From: Actinomycetes bacterium
Lineage (GTDB): Bacteria > Actinomycetota > Actinomycetes > Mycobacteriales > Mycobacteriaceae
DNA: 64,000 nt
Assembly (NCBI GenBank): GCA_023418505.1
Contig: JAEZZR010000001.1
Location: 186,001 to 250,000 of the forward strand
Direction of reading: 5' to 3'
In this document: piece after piece, positions 42,547-51,166 of the stretch
Layout of the letters: each line of letters starts with the position of its first letter
Numbering within the stretch: position 1 is the first letter of the stretch
Notes under the pieces: generated by a model
Seen by the model: only the letters and a program-made list of their open reading frames with translations
What the model was told of the DNA's origin: nothing
Databases searched by the model: none
Position numbers and translations under genes: made by a program

Positions 42547-44136
42547 ATGAAGCACATTGTGAATCATTGTGGCCGTACTCACGCCAGCCATCGGATCGGC
42601 TCTCTGTTTCGTGTCTTGTCTCTAGCGGCGGCACTGTCGTTGGGCGGATGTAGCACTGCGTTGCTCGATTCACTGCCCAACGCGTTACCCGGCGCGTTAC
42701 CAGCTGCCCATGCCACTGTGCACGGGCCGCCTGCCTATATGACAGCGGTGGCACACCCCTGCATCTCCACCGGTTTAAGTTCCTTGGAGGCGCTACAGCA
42801 GCCCACTACCACCGAGGCATCTCTTCCCTATCGTGATGCTTGGCAATACGCCACAGGTGCGGGGGTTCGCGTGGCGGTCATCGATACTGGTGTGGCAGCT
42901 CATCCGCGGCTGGCAAGATTAATCGACGGCGGGGATTTCACCGGAGCGTCGAATACCTTCTCTGATTGCGATGCCCATGGCACGGTGGTAGCTGGAATCA
43001 TCGCAGCTCAGCCCTCGCAGGAAGATACGTTTTCTGGCATTGCCCCCGGTGTAGAGATCATTGCGTTGAAGCAAACTACGGGCGACTCTGGCTCTTTGGT
43101 TTCCTTGGCACGCGCTATCGACACAGCAGTTGAGCAACAGGCACGCGTGATCAACATTTCTTTGACCTCTTGTGTAGCACCCGGCATGACTCCAATCGGC
43201 GCATCAGAGATCATCACCGCAGTACAACGTGCTGAACAAGCAGGAGCGTTAGTAGTCGCTGCGGCCGGCAATATTGGTTCCACTTGTCAGGAAGGATCAA
43301 TCGCTTGGCCGGCAGCGCTAGAAGAAGTACTTGCCGTCGGTGCGGTAGAGCCCTGGGCACAGCCCACTGAAATTATCCCAGCACAGTATTCCGTTCGCGC
43401 TGAGTGGGTGGATATTGCAGCTCCAGGTGGTGCGGTTATGGGGTTGGATCCGTACAGTGATCGTCTGATCGATCTTCATATTTCTTCTGGCAATACCAGT
43501 GGGATTTATGGCACTAGTTTCGCGGCACCGGTGGTCTCTGCAACGGCTGCTCTGGTACTAAGCCGGGCGCCTCATCTGTCGCCACTGGAGTTGCGCCAGC
43601 TTCTTATGCGCACGGCAACGCCGGTTTCGCCGAGTCTGCAAGTGGGTGTTGGCGTGGTGAACCCGATTGCTGCCACTTCATGGCTTGCTCAGGTCTCGCA
43701 AACTCACGATGCTCCAGAGGCCGCACTACTGACGCAAGATCCCAGTGGCACTCAAGCCGACGAATTAGCTGGCAATCCAGTCGCCCAACATCCAGCGCAA
43801 CCTCTAGCTACGCCCACTACACTTCCTTTAGCTGCACCGAATGCCCGGGAACTGGCAAAGCTTGATTTCCAGGCCTCGCTGTTTCGTATCGTCGGCGGCT
43901 TTATTGTGCTAACTGCGTTAGCCCTGGTCTGCTTGATTATTGTCTTGATTGCTCGGCTGTACCAGCCAAAGGACGTAAGGCCTCAGACTGCGTCAATGCC
44001 GTACCCTCCGGCAGTGCCGAGACCACTTCCCATGGCGCGTCCACCACAGAATCAAATCCCAGCGCCTGGGCTCCCGCAAAACCATCAACTACGTGGCGCA
44101 CCCCCGTTGCAGAGATCACATGCACGCCACCAGTGA
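42547..44136 (+). CDS. mycP: Mycosin, subtilisin-like protease MycP (ESX-4)
   Basis: Membrane-anchored serine protease needed for type VII secretion. The catalytic triad is visible: D113 (VAVIDTG), H144 (DAHGTVV) and S324 (GIYGTSFAAP), with the oxyanion Asn near 242. A C-terminal membrane helix (about 447-470) is followed by a Pro-rich cytosolic tail. The N-terminal signal ends in SLGGC (C35), a lipobox-like site that mycosins normally lack. The last 200 nt, coding for the tail, overlap the 3' end of eccB on the other strand. It starts 2 nt after eccD. Confidence 0.93.
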   Translation: MKHIVNHCGRTHASHRIGSLFRVLSLAAALSLGGCSTALLDSLPNALPGALPAAHATVHGPPAYMTAVAHPCISTGLSSLEALQQPTTTEASLPYRDAWQYATGAGVRVAVIDTGVAAHPRLARLIDGGDFTGASNTFSDCDAHGTVVAGIIAAQPSQEDTFSGIAPGVEIIALKQTTGDSGSLVSLARAIDTAVEQQARVINISLTSCVAPGMTPIGASEIITAVQRAEQAGALVVAAAGNIGSTCQEGSIAWPAALEEVLAVGAVEPWAQPTEIIPAQYSVRAEWVDIAAPGGAVMGLDPYSDRLIDLHISSGNTSGIYGTSFAAPVVSATAALVLSRAPHLSPLELRQLLMRTATPVSPSLQVGVGVVNPIAATSWLAQVSQTHDAPEAALLTQDPSGTQADELAGNPVAQHPAQPLATPTTLPLAAPNARELAKLDFQASLFRIVGGFIVLTALALVCLIIVLIARLYQPKDVRPQTASMPYPPAVPRPLPMARPPQNQIPAPGLPQNHQLRGAPPLQRSHARHQ

Positions 44137-45376
44137 CGGCCACGGCAAGTGCGCCAAATTCACTGGCGACGTAGTGGTCCACCGCGTCACCGGAACCATC
44201 GGAATCCACGTATCGGGTCACAATTCCTGTGGGCTGGCCGACGGTCAACTGTGCCTTACCACTAGCTTCGGAGCGATAAGCACAAATCCACCCCACCGCC
44301 GCTGCATCCCATTGGGGAATCTGATTTGGAAGATTTCTCTCTGCTGGCAATGTCAGTGACTGCACTTTTGGCACAGTACTGATGCGCTTTTGGTCAAGTA
44401 CTGCTTCGGTACCACCGAATAATTCGGTCTCTACTGGAGTTAGCTCTGCCAGCCCCTCGAGGGTCACCACATAGGTGGTTCGCTCCATGCCGTTATCACT
44501 AGAAACCACCGTTCCCACTCGATCAAATGGCACAGGAAACGAGGTCTGTGCGTCCCATTCTGGAACCTCTGGTGGCTGTACCGGCGCGGCTTCCGGAAAA
44601 GCATTTAGCAAAGCCGTGGACACTGGCCGAGGTTGCACTGCCCACAGGTTCAGTGCCTGCACTACTCGATCATCATCACGATCGATAAACATCCGCGTGC
44701 CACGGAAAATCAGCCACCATTGTGCCTGCCCGTGGCGATCCACCGCTTCAAAAATCACCGGCTGCGCGTTAGATTCGCCGGGAGAGCCATCCACCGCATC
44801 GCCAGCTTCATCTCCGTCGCCAGTGCCATCACCGTCGCCAGCTTCGTCGAAGCGCACTACCACTGCGGTTTCCCGCACTTTCACGGGCTCGTGCAACGCG
44901 GAATCGCTGCGCTCACAGATCCCGAACTGAGCATTCTTACTATCCACATCACTGCCCACCGCATCGATCTCAGGCGCACCTGCAATGCCCAGTGGATAGC
45001 CCAAACTATCAGTCGGTAACGCACCGGACTTCACCAACTTCGGCTGCTCCGCACGGCCTAAAATCAGCCGCGCAGAAGCCAGATTCGCCACCGGATGCCA
45101 CGTCTGATCCTGACGCACATACAATCCACCCGTACTTTTCACCATCACCAGATCCTGGCCATCGGCACTACCGCCGCGCGGGCGGATGAACTCCACGATC
45201 ACCGTGCCTGCCAGCATCAACACCACCAGCACAATCCCGATCAGCATCGCTCGATTACGGGTACGAATCGGATCGTGCAGCATCCGCGAATCCGCCCGAA
45301 TTAACGCATGTTCTACCCGACGCACTAAGAAACGATGCCCACTAATCTGCGCCGGCGTGGTTGGCGTTCTTGGCAT
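43937..45376 (-). CDS. eccB: Type VII secretion protein EccB (ESX-4)
   Basis: Core-complex subunit with a short cytosolic N-terminus, one membrane helix near residues 44-66 (AMLIGIVLVVLMLAGTVIVE) and a large outside domain. PAQISGHRFLVRRVEHALIRAD is the conserved start; LVMVKSTGGLYVRQD and the C-terminal GVHVISATGVRHVVDGFAGA and WEVVSALPEG are family signatures. A Gly-Asp repeat (DEAGDGDGTGDGDEAGD, near 195-215) is an unusual insertion. The ATG at 45376 follows GGGGGA by 7 nt. It runs 200 nt into mycP tail to tail; the conserved C-terminus indicates that the eccB end is real. Confidence 0.93.
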   Translation of the reverse strand: MPRTPTTPAQISGHRFLVRRVEHALIRADSRMLHDPIRTRNRAMLIGIVLVVLMLAGTVIVEFIRPRGGSADGQDLVMVKSTGGLYVRQDQTWHPVANLASARLILGRAEQPKLVKSGALPTDSLGYPLGIAGAPEIDAVGSDVDSKNAQFGICERSDSALHEPVKVRETAVVVRFDEAGDGDGTGDGDEAGDAVDGSPGESNAQPVIFEAVDRHGQAQWWLIFRGTRMFIDRDDDRVVQALNLWAVQPRPVSTALLNAFPEAAPVQPPEVPEWDAQTSFPVPFDRVGTVVSSDNGMERTTYVVTLEGLAELTPVETELFGGTEAVLDQKRISTVPKVQSLTLPAERNLPNQIPQWDAAAVGWICAYRSEASGKAQLTVGQPTGIVTRYVDSDGSGDAVDHYVASEFGALAVAVTGGVHVISATGVRHVVDGFAGAQALGFDSVVDAPWEVVSALPEGTALTQSEALRPLAGTAEQSRQ

Positions 45377-45381
45377 TGAAC

Positions 45382-45395
45382 TTCCCCCAAAATCC
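45382..45395 (-). promoter_or_regulatory. GGATTTTGGGGGAA element before eccB
   Basis: Minus-strand block 5-19 nt upstream of the eccB ATG, nearly identical to those before esxT and the Rv3440c-like gene. Another TATTGGGGGACAT lies at 45426-45440. Two 10-bp direct repeats (AATGAACAAG, AATGAACAAC; 45399-45418) lie between. Confidence 0.45.
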
Positions 45396-45481
45396 AAAAA
45401 TGAACAAGAATGAACAACAATGAAATGTCCCCCAATAATTTCCTAGCTGCAGTGTAGTGCGTTTTCTATTAGGCTGCAGCC

Positions 45482-46600
45482 ATGGGGGAAAATCTTATTC
45501 TGGGAATCATTGTGGCGCTGGCGCTGCTAGGGGTTATTGCGTTTCACTTTCCGTTTCGGGGCACGTCTGTGCGGGATCGGTTTCGCTATTCTTCAGAGCG
45601 CTGTCGCACGATTACGCTGCGGCTGATCTCAAGCAGTGGCGTCCCGGTAAAGCTCACACGGGCACAGATTCTGCAGTTGGTGTTGGACTGCCCCATATCC
45701 ATTACGGGCGTCCAGTTCTATCATTTCCATCCGCACCAGGCTGGCGAACTTGCTCATCGATACCGCAGCTATTGCGCCGATCAACACATCGCCCCGCCTC
45801 GTTGGCTGCACGTGCAGATTCAACTACCGCCGGAACAGGATCCCAAACTCGTTGCTACTTTCATGGCACATCGCTTCGCACAACTAGGCATTAACGCGCG
45901 CCGGGTTAGCACCGTTGCGGAAGGTACGAAAGGCACTCAAGCAGAGCTTCTTGCTTTACGACGTCCACCCGGCCGCGATCATGTTCATCGTCCATACCTG
46001 TGGTTCGGCGGATGCAAGACGCTTATTGTTGCTGCCGCCCCACAGCAACTCCTCGGCGTTACTACTTCTTCGCAACCCGTCGCAGTAAGCCTATTGTACT
46101 ATCGGCGATGGTACTTTTCTGGCGACGAAGCAGCGCTGATCGACTTGCTCATCGCTGCTGCGACGTGTGGTTATAGCATTGGGCTGCGTACTTCGCGGCC
46201 ACAATACTTCCGCACTGCACTAACAGCTGGAGTGAGCCTCATTGGCCAGCCGGGAGAGCGGGAATTCGATCTGATTGTATTAGATCGTGCTTCTGATTCC
46301 AGGACTCTCTACGGCGACACCAGCGCCGGCACCAGCACCAATACCAACACCAACACCAGCACCAACACCGAAAAGATGGATCAGTGGGAAGCTCTGATCG
46401 CTCACTGTCCACCTGCTGCTAGCTATCTCTTGGTGGGCGAATGCGATGCCCTGGGATATCAATTGGCGCGGGTAAGCTCCGTCGTCAAGCTTCACTGCAC
46501 GCCATTGATCTGGGAGTTGCAACCCGTCACTCACGCGAGCGCGGAACCTACGGCATTGCGTCCTTTGCCGTTGCAGATTGCAGCCCGAATTGCCAGTTAG
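45482..46600 (+). CDS. EccE-like ESX-4 membrane protein (tentative)
   Basis: A 372-residue protein with one N-terminal membrane helix (LILGIIVALALLGVIAFHF) and a soluble remainder. It begins right beside eccB, divergent, at the end of the ESX-4 block. EccE proteins have the same plan of N-terminal membrane helices plus a soluble domain, and ESX-4 of M. tuberculosis lacks EccE while that of M. abscessus has one. I do not recognise a defining motif, so the call rests on position and layout. Near residue 280 a short repeat encodes a Thr-Asn linker. ATGGGGGAA includes the start itself; no separate binding site is clear. Confidence 0.5.
   Translation: MGENLILGIIVALALLGVIAFHFPFRGTSVRDRFRYSSERCRTITLRLISSSGVPVKLTRAQILQLVLDCPISITGVQFYHFHPHQAGELAHRYRSYCADQHIAPPRWLHVQIQLPPEQDPKLVATFMAHRFAQLGINARRVSTVAEGTKGTQAELLALRRPPGRDHVHRPYLWFGGCKTLIVAAAPQQLLGVTTSSQPVAVSLLYYRRWYFSGDEAALIDLLIAAATCGYSIGLRTSRPQYFRTALTAGVSLIGQPGEREFDLIVLDRASDSRTLYGDTSAGTSTNTNTNTSTNTEKMDQWEALIAHCPPAASYLLVGECDALGYQLARVSSVVKLHCTPLIWELQPVTHASAEPTALRPLPLQIAARIAS
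46318..46372. repeat. Hexanucleotide-type repeat in the EccE-like gene
   Basis: A run of ACCAGC, ACCAAT, ACCAAC units codes for a Thr-Ser/Thr-Asn linker (TSTNTNTNTSTNT). Units are 6 bp, so changes in number keep the frame. Confidence 0.8.
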
Positions 46601-46606
46601 TGGGGT

Positions 46607-47248
46607 TTAGTTTTCGGCGGTCTCTGCTGCGCCTTCGCCTTCGCGGGTTGGGGTCTTTGGCAGCGATGCGCCCTGAACCGTGCCGTTGGCGATGCTTGCG
46701 GTGCCGTAGTCGCTAGAGCATTCCACAGTGGATGGGCCGTGGGCGATGCAGGCGTAACCCAATGCGGTGAGACGCTGGTTCGGTTCCAGAACCACTTGTG
46801 GGGTATTTGGTGGGAACTGCATGTTCTCCCACTGCACGCCTACTGGCGACCAAGAAACGGCATTAGCTGGCTGCTGGTTGCCATTGATGTCCGTAACCAT
46901 TGGTGGGTTGACGAAGTTGGCACGGCAGGTCATCAAAGATTCCACGCCCAGCTTGTTGATGTAGCACTCGGTGGTGCCGTCGGCGAGTTTGAACAGACGC
47001 GTACTCGCGCTATCGGAAGGGGTGAACAGTGCTTCGTCGACATCGATGATCACTGGTTCAGATTGCTGCGTCTGGGTGGTTGTCGACGGCTGCGAAGTAG
47101 TCGTTTCAGGCGTTGTCGAGGTAATTTCCGCCGTGGTGGTCGACGCTGCCTGATCTGGCGAATGCGCGGTGGTGTCTTCATCAGACTGGCAGGCAGTCAG
47201 CATTAATCCGGACAGAGCTACTACAGAAACAACAGTGAAACGACGCAT
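46607..47248 (-). CDS. Secreted lipoprotein of unknown function
   Basis: A 213-residue protein with a lipoprotein signal peptide (MRRFTVVSVVALSGLMLTAC, lipid cysteine at 20), a Thr/Ser/Gln-rich linker to about residue 65 and a C-terminal domain with four or five cysteines (TECYINKLGVESLMTC, LGYACIAHGPSTVECSS), probably paired as disulfides outside the cell. The ATG at 47248 starts the signal peptide directly; a longer frame begins inside the upstream gene. No ribosome binding site is clear; TACGCT 8 nt upstream could allow a leaderless start. It is 16 nt after the DUF6541 gene and convergent with the EccE-like gene. No homologue recognised. Confidence 0.8.
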   Translation of the reverse strand: MRRFTVVSVVALSGLMLTACQSDEDTTAHSPDQAASTTTAEITSTTPETTTSQPSTTTQTQQSEPVIIDVDEALFTPSDSASTRLFKLADGTTECYINKLGVESLMTCRANFVNPPMVTDINGNQQPANAVSWSPVGVQWENMQFPPNTPQVVLEPNQRLTALGYACIAHGPSTVECSSDYGTASIANGTVQGASLPKTPTREGEGAAETAEN

Positions 47249-47264
47249 AGCTATCAAGCGTACG

Positions 47265-49484
47265 CTACCAAGGCTCATATTCTGGTACGGGTTCGGGAGA
47301 TTCTTCCCGCATGCGTTCGATTGTCTCTTCGTCAACGGCGCGTCGAATAGCAAAAATCGTCACCGTACGATCCCGGTAAACCGGCGTAACTCCTGGGGTG
47401 AACCACAAGAATTCTTCCATCACCGGATGCGGATCTTCCTCGGCCAACAAATTCGGCGGCGAGATATAGATGAATTTCACACCCAGATCTTCGGCAGCCT
47501 GATCCACCAAGTTCACGGCATCGGGTTCACCAAGTTCGCCGCGCCCCAACTTATCCGCGTGCCAGAACAGCAAAGAGGTCTGTGTGTATTCATCTGCCAC
47601 CGGCCAGTCGAAGTGGCGGAAGACGGTATCCACTCGATCAGTGGTGTACATCCAGCCCGAACCTTCCGCCGGGTTGGTAAAGACTCGACTGCCCCGTACT
47701 TCCGGTTGTTGCGACAGCCAGCGGAACGCCACGCGGTCTTCATCAGCAATCGCTGAGATCACCGCCGTATCGCGGGTGGAAATGATCGACCAGTCGTAAT
47801 ACGGAGTCACTCGCGGAATCGCATATTGGAACAAGCCAAACGACGCTGCGATACCGGCTGCCACCGTAACCGCCGTGGCAGCCTTTGCCCGACCAATAAT
47901 CACACCTGACAGCCACTGCACTACCAAAGCCACCAGCACACCTACTCCAGCGGCATACAAATTAGCCGTTGCCTGCACCAGGCGGTGCGGCGTGGAATAG
48001 TGCAAGTCCGTGTACATGCTGGCAATATCGCCAAACCACGTTTCGAAGTGCGTTAGCGCGTGGGTGGTAAATACCAGCGAGATTCCGAAAGCAATCAACG
48101 GCCAGATAGTGCGCGGCCACTGTGGCAACGCCCGGCGCGCCCGCGTAAACAGTGGCAACCCCACCGTCAGCAGGATCATGCCAGCGAGACCGCTATAAAT
48201 GATCAGCATCATTGCCGGGTTATCTTCGGCATGGCGGGTAAGCATATGGAAGGCACGCCACCAGGTCTCTGCGCGGTCGGCATCGATTTCGGCGGTGACT
48301 TCACGGATATCGTCCTCTTGCTCCGCGCCACTGAGCCACTGCGGCAACAAGGCCACCAACGCCGGAACACCGATGGCCAGCAGCAAACCCACATCGCGGA
48401 ACCGCCGACGATAGAACAACCGATCGAACAACCACCAAATCGCTAGCAGGAGCACTAATGCCGGCACCGCCGCTGGGTGGAGCTGACCAATACCGATAAT
48501 CGCCAAGATCGAAGCCAAGATATAGCGCGGCTGATCCACCGCAGCAGTGGTCAGGGCAAAAGTCACGCCCACCAGAGCAATCGCAATTTGATACGGCCAC
48601 GCACCAACGAAGATGCCAATCGGCACCAGCACGGGAAGTGTCACGGTAGCCATCGCGGCCACACCTGCTGCCACCGAAGCCACCCACTGCAATTGCCAAT
48701 CCCCGCGCGGCCGCGTGAGTACCATTCGGTAAGCCAACAACGCTGCACCAAGTGGCACCACCAACGCCGGAGCCGCAAGCCCCATCAGGTTCGTCGTCGC
48801 TACCGCAGAGAGCCCCGTAACTTGGCCCACCAAGGCAGCAACAGAGTGCCACGCCGTGGGGTAATACGATTCGGCGAGAGTCTCGACATTTTGGATCTCC
48901 CCCATCCGCGTCGCCGAGGCCACCCCAAAGTCACTAATCGCCCGCACCACGGATCCGTGCCAATGCACATCCCACGATTGCGGGATGACCTCCAGGCCAC
49001 CGGGGAAGCCCTCTTTGCCTCGCACTTCGTCGATGCGTGGCAGGATGAACCACAACAACGTTGCACTGGCGGCAGTCACGCCCGCAGCTGCAGGAAGGCC
49101 GACCGCGAAACGTCGTAAAGCAGCTGTAGAGAAGAAGCGCCGACGCTCTTCGTTGACTTCTTCGCTAGCTTGCGACGGTTCCAATTTGCTGCGACCGCGA
49201 CGCCAAAAAACAAAGCGTACAGTGCCTACGACCAGCACATACAGCACCACTGCCGTACTAAAAGTAGCGAGGTTAAATGAGATTGCAGCGCTCGAACCGG
49301 TATCTGGACCGGATGGCGGCTGCGCCCCAATCGCGCCGAACAGCCAGGAAGTAAGACCGGCGGCAGCGAAGGTCAACGCAGGCGCAGCGGCCAATGCCCA
49401 CCACAGGCGCAAGCCCGAGGCCACGCCAACTAAGAATCCAGGAAGCCACAGCAACGCAATTAACGCCAGGATCCACGCTCCCAC
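47265..49484 (-). CDS. Large polytopic membrane protein, DUF6541 family
   Basis: A 739-residue protein with about 14 membrane helices and a C-terminal outside domain of around 200 residues (after IPRVTPYYDWSIIS). An outside loop WHSVAALVGQVTG ... LAESYYPTAW near residues 205-225 resembles GT-C glycosyltransferases, and DUF6541 proteins are thought to be of that fold. Function unproven; a role in wall polysaccharide or mycolyl arabinogalactan building is a guess. The GTG at 49484 follows GGAGG by 10 nt. It is 49 nt downstream of truA. Confidence 0.82.
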   Translation of the reverse strand: MGAWILALIALLWLPGFLVGVASGLRLWWALAAAPALTFAAAGLTSWLFGAIGAQPPSGPDTGSSAAISFNLATFSTAVVLYVLVVGTVRFVFWRRGRSKLEPSQASEEVNEERRRFFSTAALRRFAVGLPAAAGVTAASATLLWFILPRIDEVRGKEGFPGGLEVIPQSWDVHWHGSVVRAISDFGVASATRMGEIQNVETLAESYYPTAWHSVAALVGQVTGLSAVATTNLMGLAAPALVVPLGAALLAYRMVLTRPRGDWQLQWVASVAAGVAAMATVTLPVLVPIGIFVGAWPYQIAIALVGVTFALTTAAVDQPRYILASILAIIGIGQLHPAAVPALVLLLAIWWLFDRLFYRRRFRDVGLLLAIGVPALVALLPQWLSGAEQEDDIREVTAEIDADRAETWWRAFHMLTRHAEDNPAMMLIIYSGLAGMILLTVGLPLFTRARRALPQWPRTIWPLIAFGISLVFTTHALTHFETWFGDIASMYTDLHYSTPHRLVQATANLYAAGVGVLVALVVQWLSGVIIGRAKAATAVTVAAGIAASFGLFQYAIPRVTPYYDWSIISTRDTAVISAIADEDRVAFRWLSQQPEVRGSRVFTNPAEGSGWMYTTDRVDTVFRHFDWPVADEYTQTSLLFWHADKLGRGELGEPDAVNLVDQAAEDLGVKFIYISPPNLLAEEDPHPVMEEFLWFTPGVTPVYRDRTVTIFAIRRAVDEETIERMREESPEPVPEYEPW

Positions 49485-49533
49485 TACGCAATAACCTCCA
49501 AAAATCTACTTCTATGTTTCGCCACGCAGCGAT

Positions 49534-50454
49534 TTAGCGCCGCAATGCCCGGGTTTGCTCTGCCCGGGCAGCTAGCTGACTATCTTCTGGATAATCTACG
49601 CCAACCAGCGACAGACCACGCGCTTCAGCTACCGGCACGTGCGAAGACCGGCTGGATTGCTGCAGCAACATTGGGATGAAGTCTAAGTCGCGTCGGCCTT
49701 GGCCTACTGTCAGGCATGCACCCACCAGGGAGCGCACCATCGACCAACAAAACGCATCGGCAGTTACGCGCGCCTCGTAGAGCTGCGGTTCGGTTTCTGT
49801 AGAAATATCGTGCCACGTGAAATTTTGTAGTTCGCGCACCGTGGTAGCGTGCGGCTTGTACTTACAAAATGCGGCGAAATCGTGCAGCCCCAACAGAGCA
49901 TCGGCGCTGGCCTGCATTGCTGCTAGCTCCACGTCGTTTGTCCATAACGCGGTATCACGCGCGCGGGTGGGCAACGGCCCGGATGGCGCGGTAGTTACGC
50001 GGTACACGTAATGGCGACGCAACGCGGAAAACCGCGCATCAAACCCTTCTGCGGCGAAGGTGCACTTGCGCACCGTGAGGTCATCCGGCAGCAGACGAGC
50101 TAGACGACGCACCAGCTGCTGTGGCTGGCCTGCAACAGAACGTGTTTCTAACAGTGACCGCGGCACATCAACATGGGCAACCTGCCCACTGGCGTGAACT
50201 CCGGCATCTGTACGACCCGCAACCGTCAGTGCACAATGCTGCCGGGCTACTAGTTGGATGGCATCTTCTAACGTCTGCGCCACAGTGCGTACGACGCCTT
50301 CCTCTGTGGGCTTTTGACGTGCCCAGCCGTGGAAATCAGTGCCGTCGTAAGCAACGTCGAGGCGCAAGCGCACCAGCTCAGGTGCGGGAGCGGTTGTTCC
50401 GGATGCCTCGCCAGTTGCCGCCGGGCTATTCGTTGCAGATTCCATAGATTCCAT
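49534..50454 (-). CDS. truA: tRNA pseudouridine(38-40) synthase
   Basis: Makes pseudouridine at positions 38-40 of the tRNA anticodon stem. The core begins RLRLDVAYDGTDFHGWARQ; the catalytic aspartate is in VAGRTDAGVHASGQ. FCKYKPHATTVRELQNF and the C-terminal MVRSLVGACLTVGQGRR are typical. The start is uncertain: ATG at 50454 is given, ATG at 50445 or GTG at 50484 are possible, and none has a good ribosome binding site. The first 20-30 residues are not conserved. Between rplQ and the DUF6541 gene, the usual actinobacterial place. Confidence 0.92.
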   Translation of the reverse strand: MESMESATNSPAATGEASGTTAPAPELVRLRLDVAYDGTDFHGWARQKPTEEGVVRTVAQTLEDAIQLVARQHCALTVAGRTDAGVHASGQVAHVDVPRSLLETRSVAGQPQQLVRRLARLLPDDLTVRKCTFAAEGFDARFSALRRHYVYRVTTAPSGPLPTRARDTALWTNDVELAAMQASADALLGLHDFAAFCKYKPHATTVRELQNFTWHDISTETEPQLYEARVTADAFCWSMVRSLVGACLTVGQGRRDLDFIPMLLQQSSRSSHVPVAEARGLSLVGVDYPEDSQLAARAEQTRALRR

Positions 50455-50545
50455 AACGTATGGAAACTCTAGCCGGGTGGCCACGAATAGAAAACAAAAC
50501 TACTAGCTTGCAGGCAGCCGGGATGAAAGATGGAAGCAAAACAAA

Positions 50546-50575
50546 GAGCGCCTCACCTTTTCGGTGGAAGCGCTC
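50546..50575 (-). terminator. Terminator after rplQ
   Basis: GAGCG (50546-50550) pairs with CGCTC (50571-50575), continued by CACC/GGTG inside, and on the minus strand TTTGTTTTG follows. It closes the rpsM to rplQ operon. Confidence 0.75.
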
Positions 50576-50600
50576 AATATAAGCAGTGAGTTACGAAGAA

Positions 50601-51128
50601 CTACTTTGCTTCTTCAGCGGAATCTGCAGCTTCTTCGGCTACAGCTTCAGCTTCTGCTTCAGCCTGGGCATCGGTAGCTTCTTCCGCTGCTACCTCTGGT
50701 GCCTCTGCTTCGGCTTCAGCTTCCTTGGAAGCAGCAGCACGGGTAGCGCGCTCAGCTTCTGCGGAAACGGTGTCTTCGTCAACCAGTGCGATCAACGACA
50801 TCGGAGCGTTGTCACCCTTACGGTTGCCCAACTTCACGATGCGGGTGTAGCCACCGTCGCGGTTTTCGAACTTAGGTCCGATCTCATCGAACAACAGCTG
50901 CAGGATGTACTTATCATTCAGCAACTTCTGAGCGTTGCGACGATCAGCTAGGGTGCCGCGCTTAGCCTTGGTGATTAGCTTTTCAGCGTATGGGCGCAGC
51001 AACTTCGCCTTGGTGTCGGTGGTCTTGATCTGACCGTGCTCGAACAGCGCCTTCGCTAGGTTGGCCAGAATCTTCTTCTGGTGCGAAGCAGAACCGCCGA
51101 GCCGGGCACCCTTCTTAGGGGTAGGCAT
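50601..51128 (-). CDS. rplQ: 50S ribosomal protein L17
   Basis: Large-subunit protein near the exit tunnel. The core MPTPKKGARLGGSASHQKKI to about residue 120 is normal. At 175 residues it has an extra acidic Ala/Glu-rich tail from about 125 (EAEAEAEAPEVAAEEATDAQ and more), common in actinobacteria. It follows rpoA by 38 nt and ends the operon before a clear terminator. Confidence 0.97.
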   Translation of the reverse strand: MPTPKKGARLGGSASHQKKILANLAKALFEHGQIKTTDTKAKLLRPYAEKLITKAKRGTLADRRNAQKLLNDKYILQLLFDEIGPKFENRDGGYTRIVKLGNRKGDNAPMSLIALVDEDTVSAEAERATRAAASKEAEAEAEAPEVAAEEATDAQAEAEAEAVAEEAADSAEEAK

Positions 51129-51166
51129 AGGTTTCTCCTAAATCTTGTGAGTCTCTAGTGCGCGAA

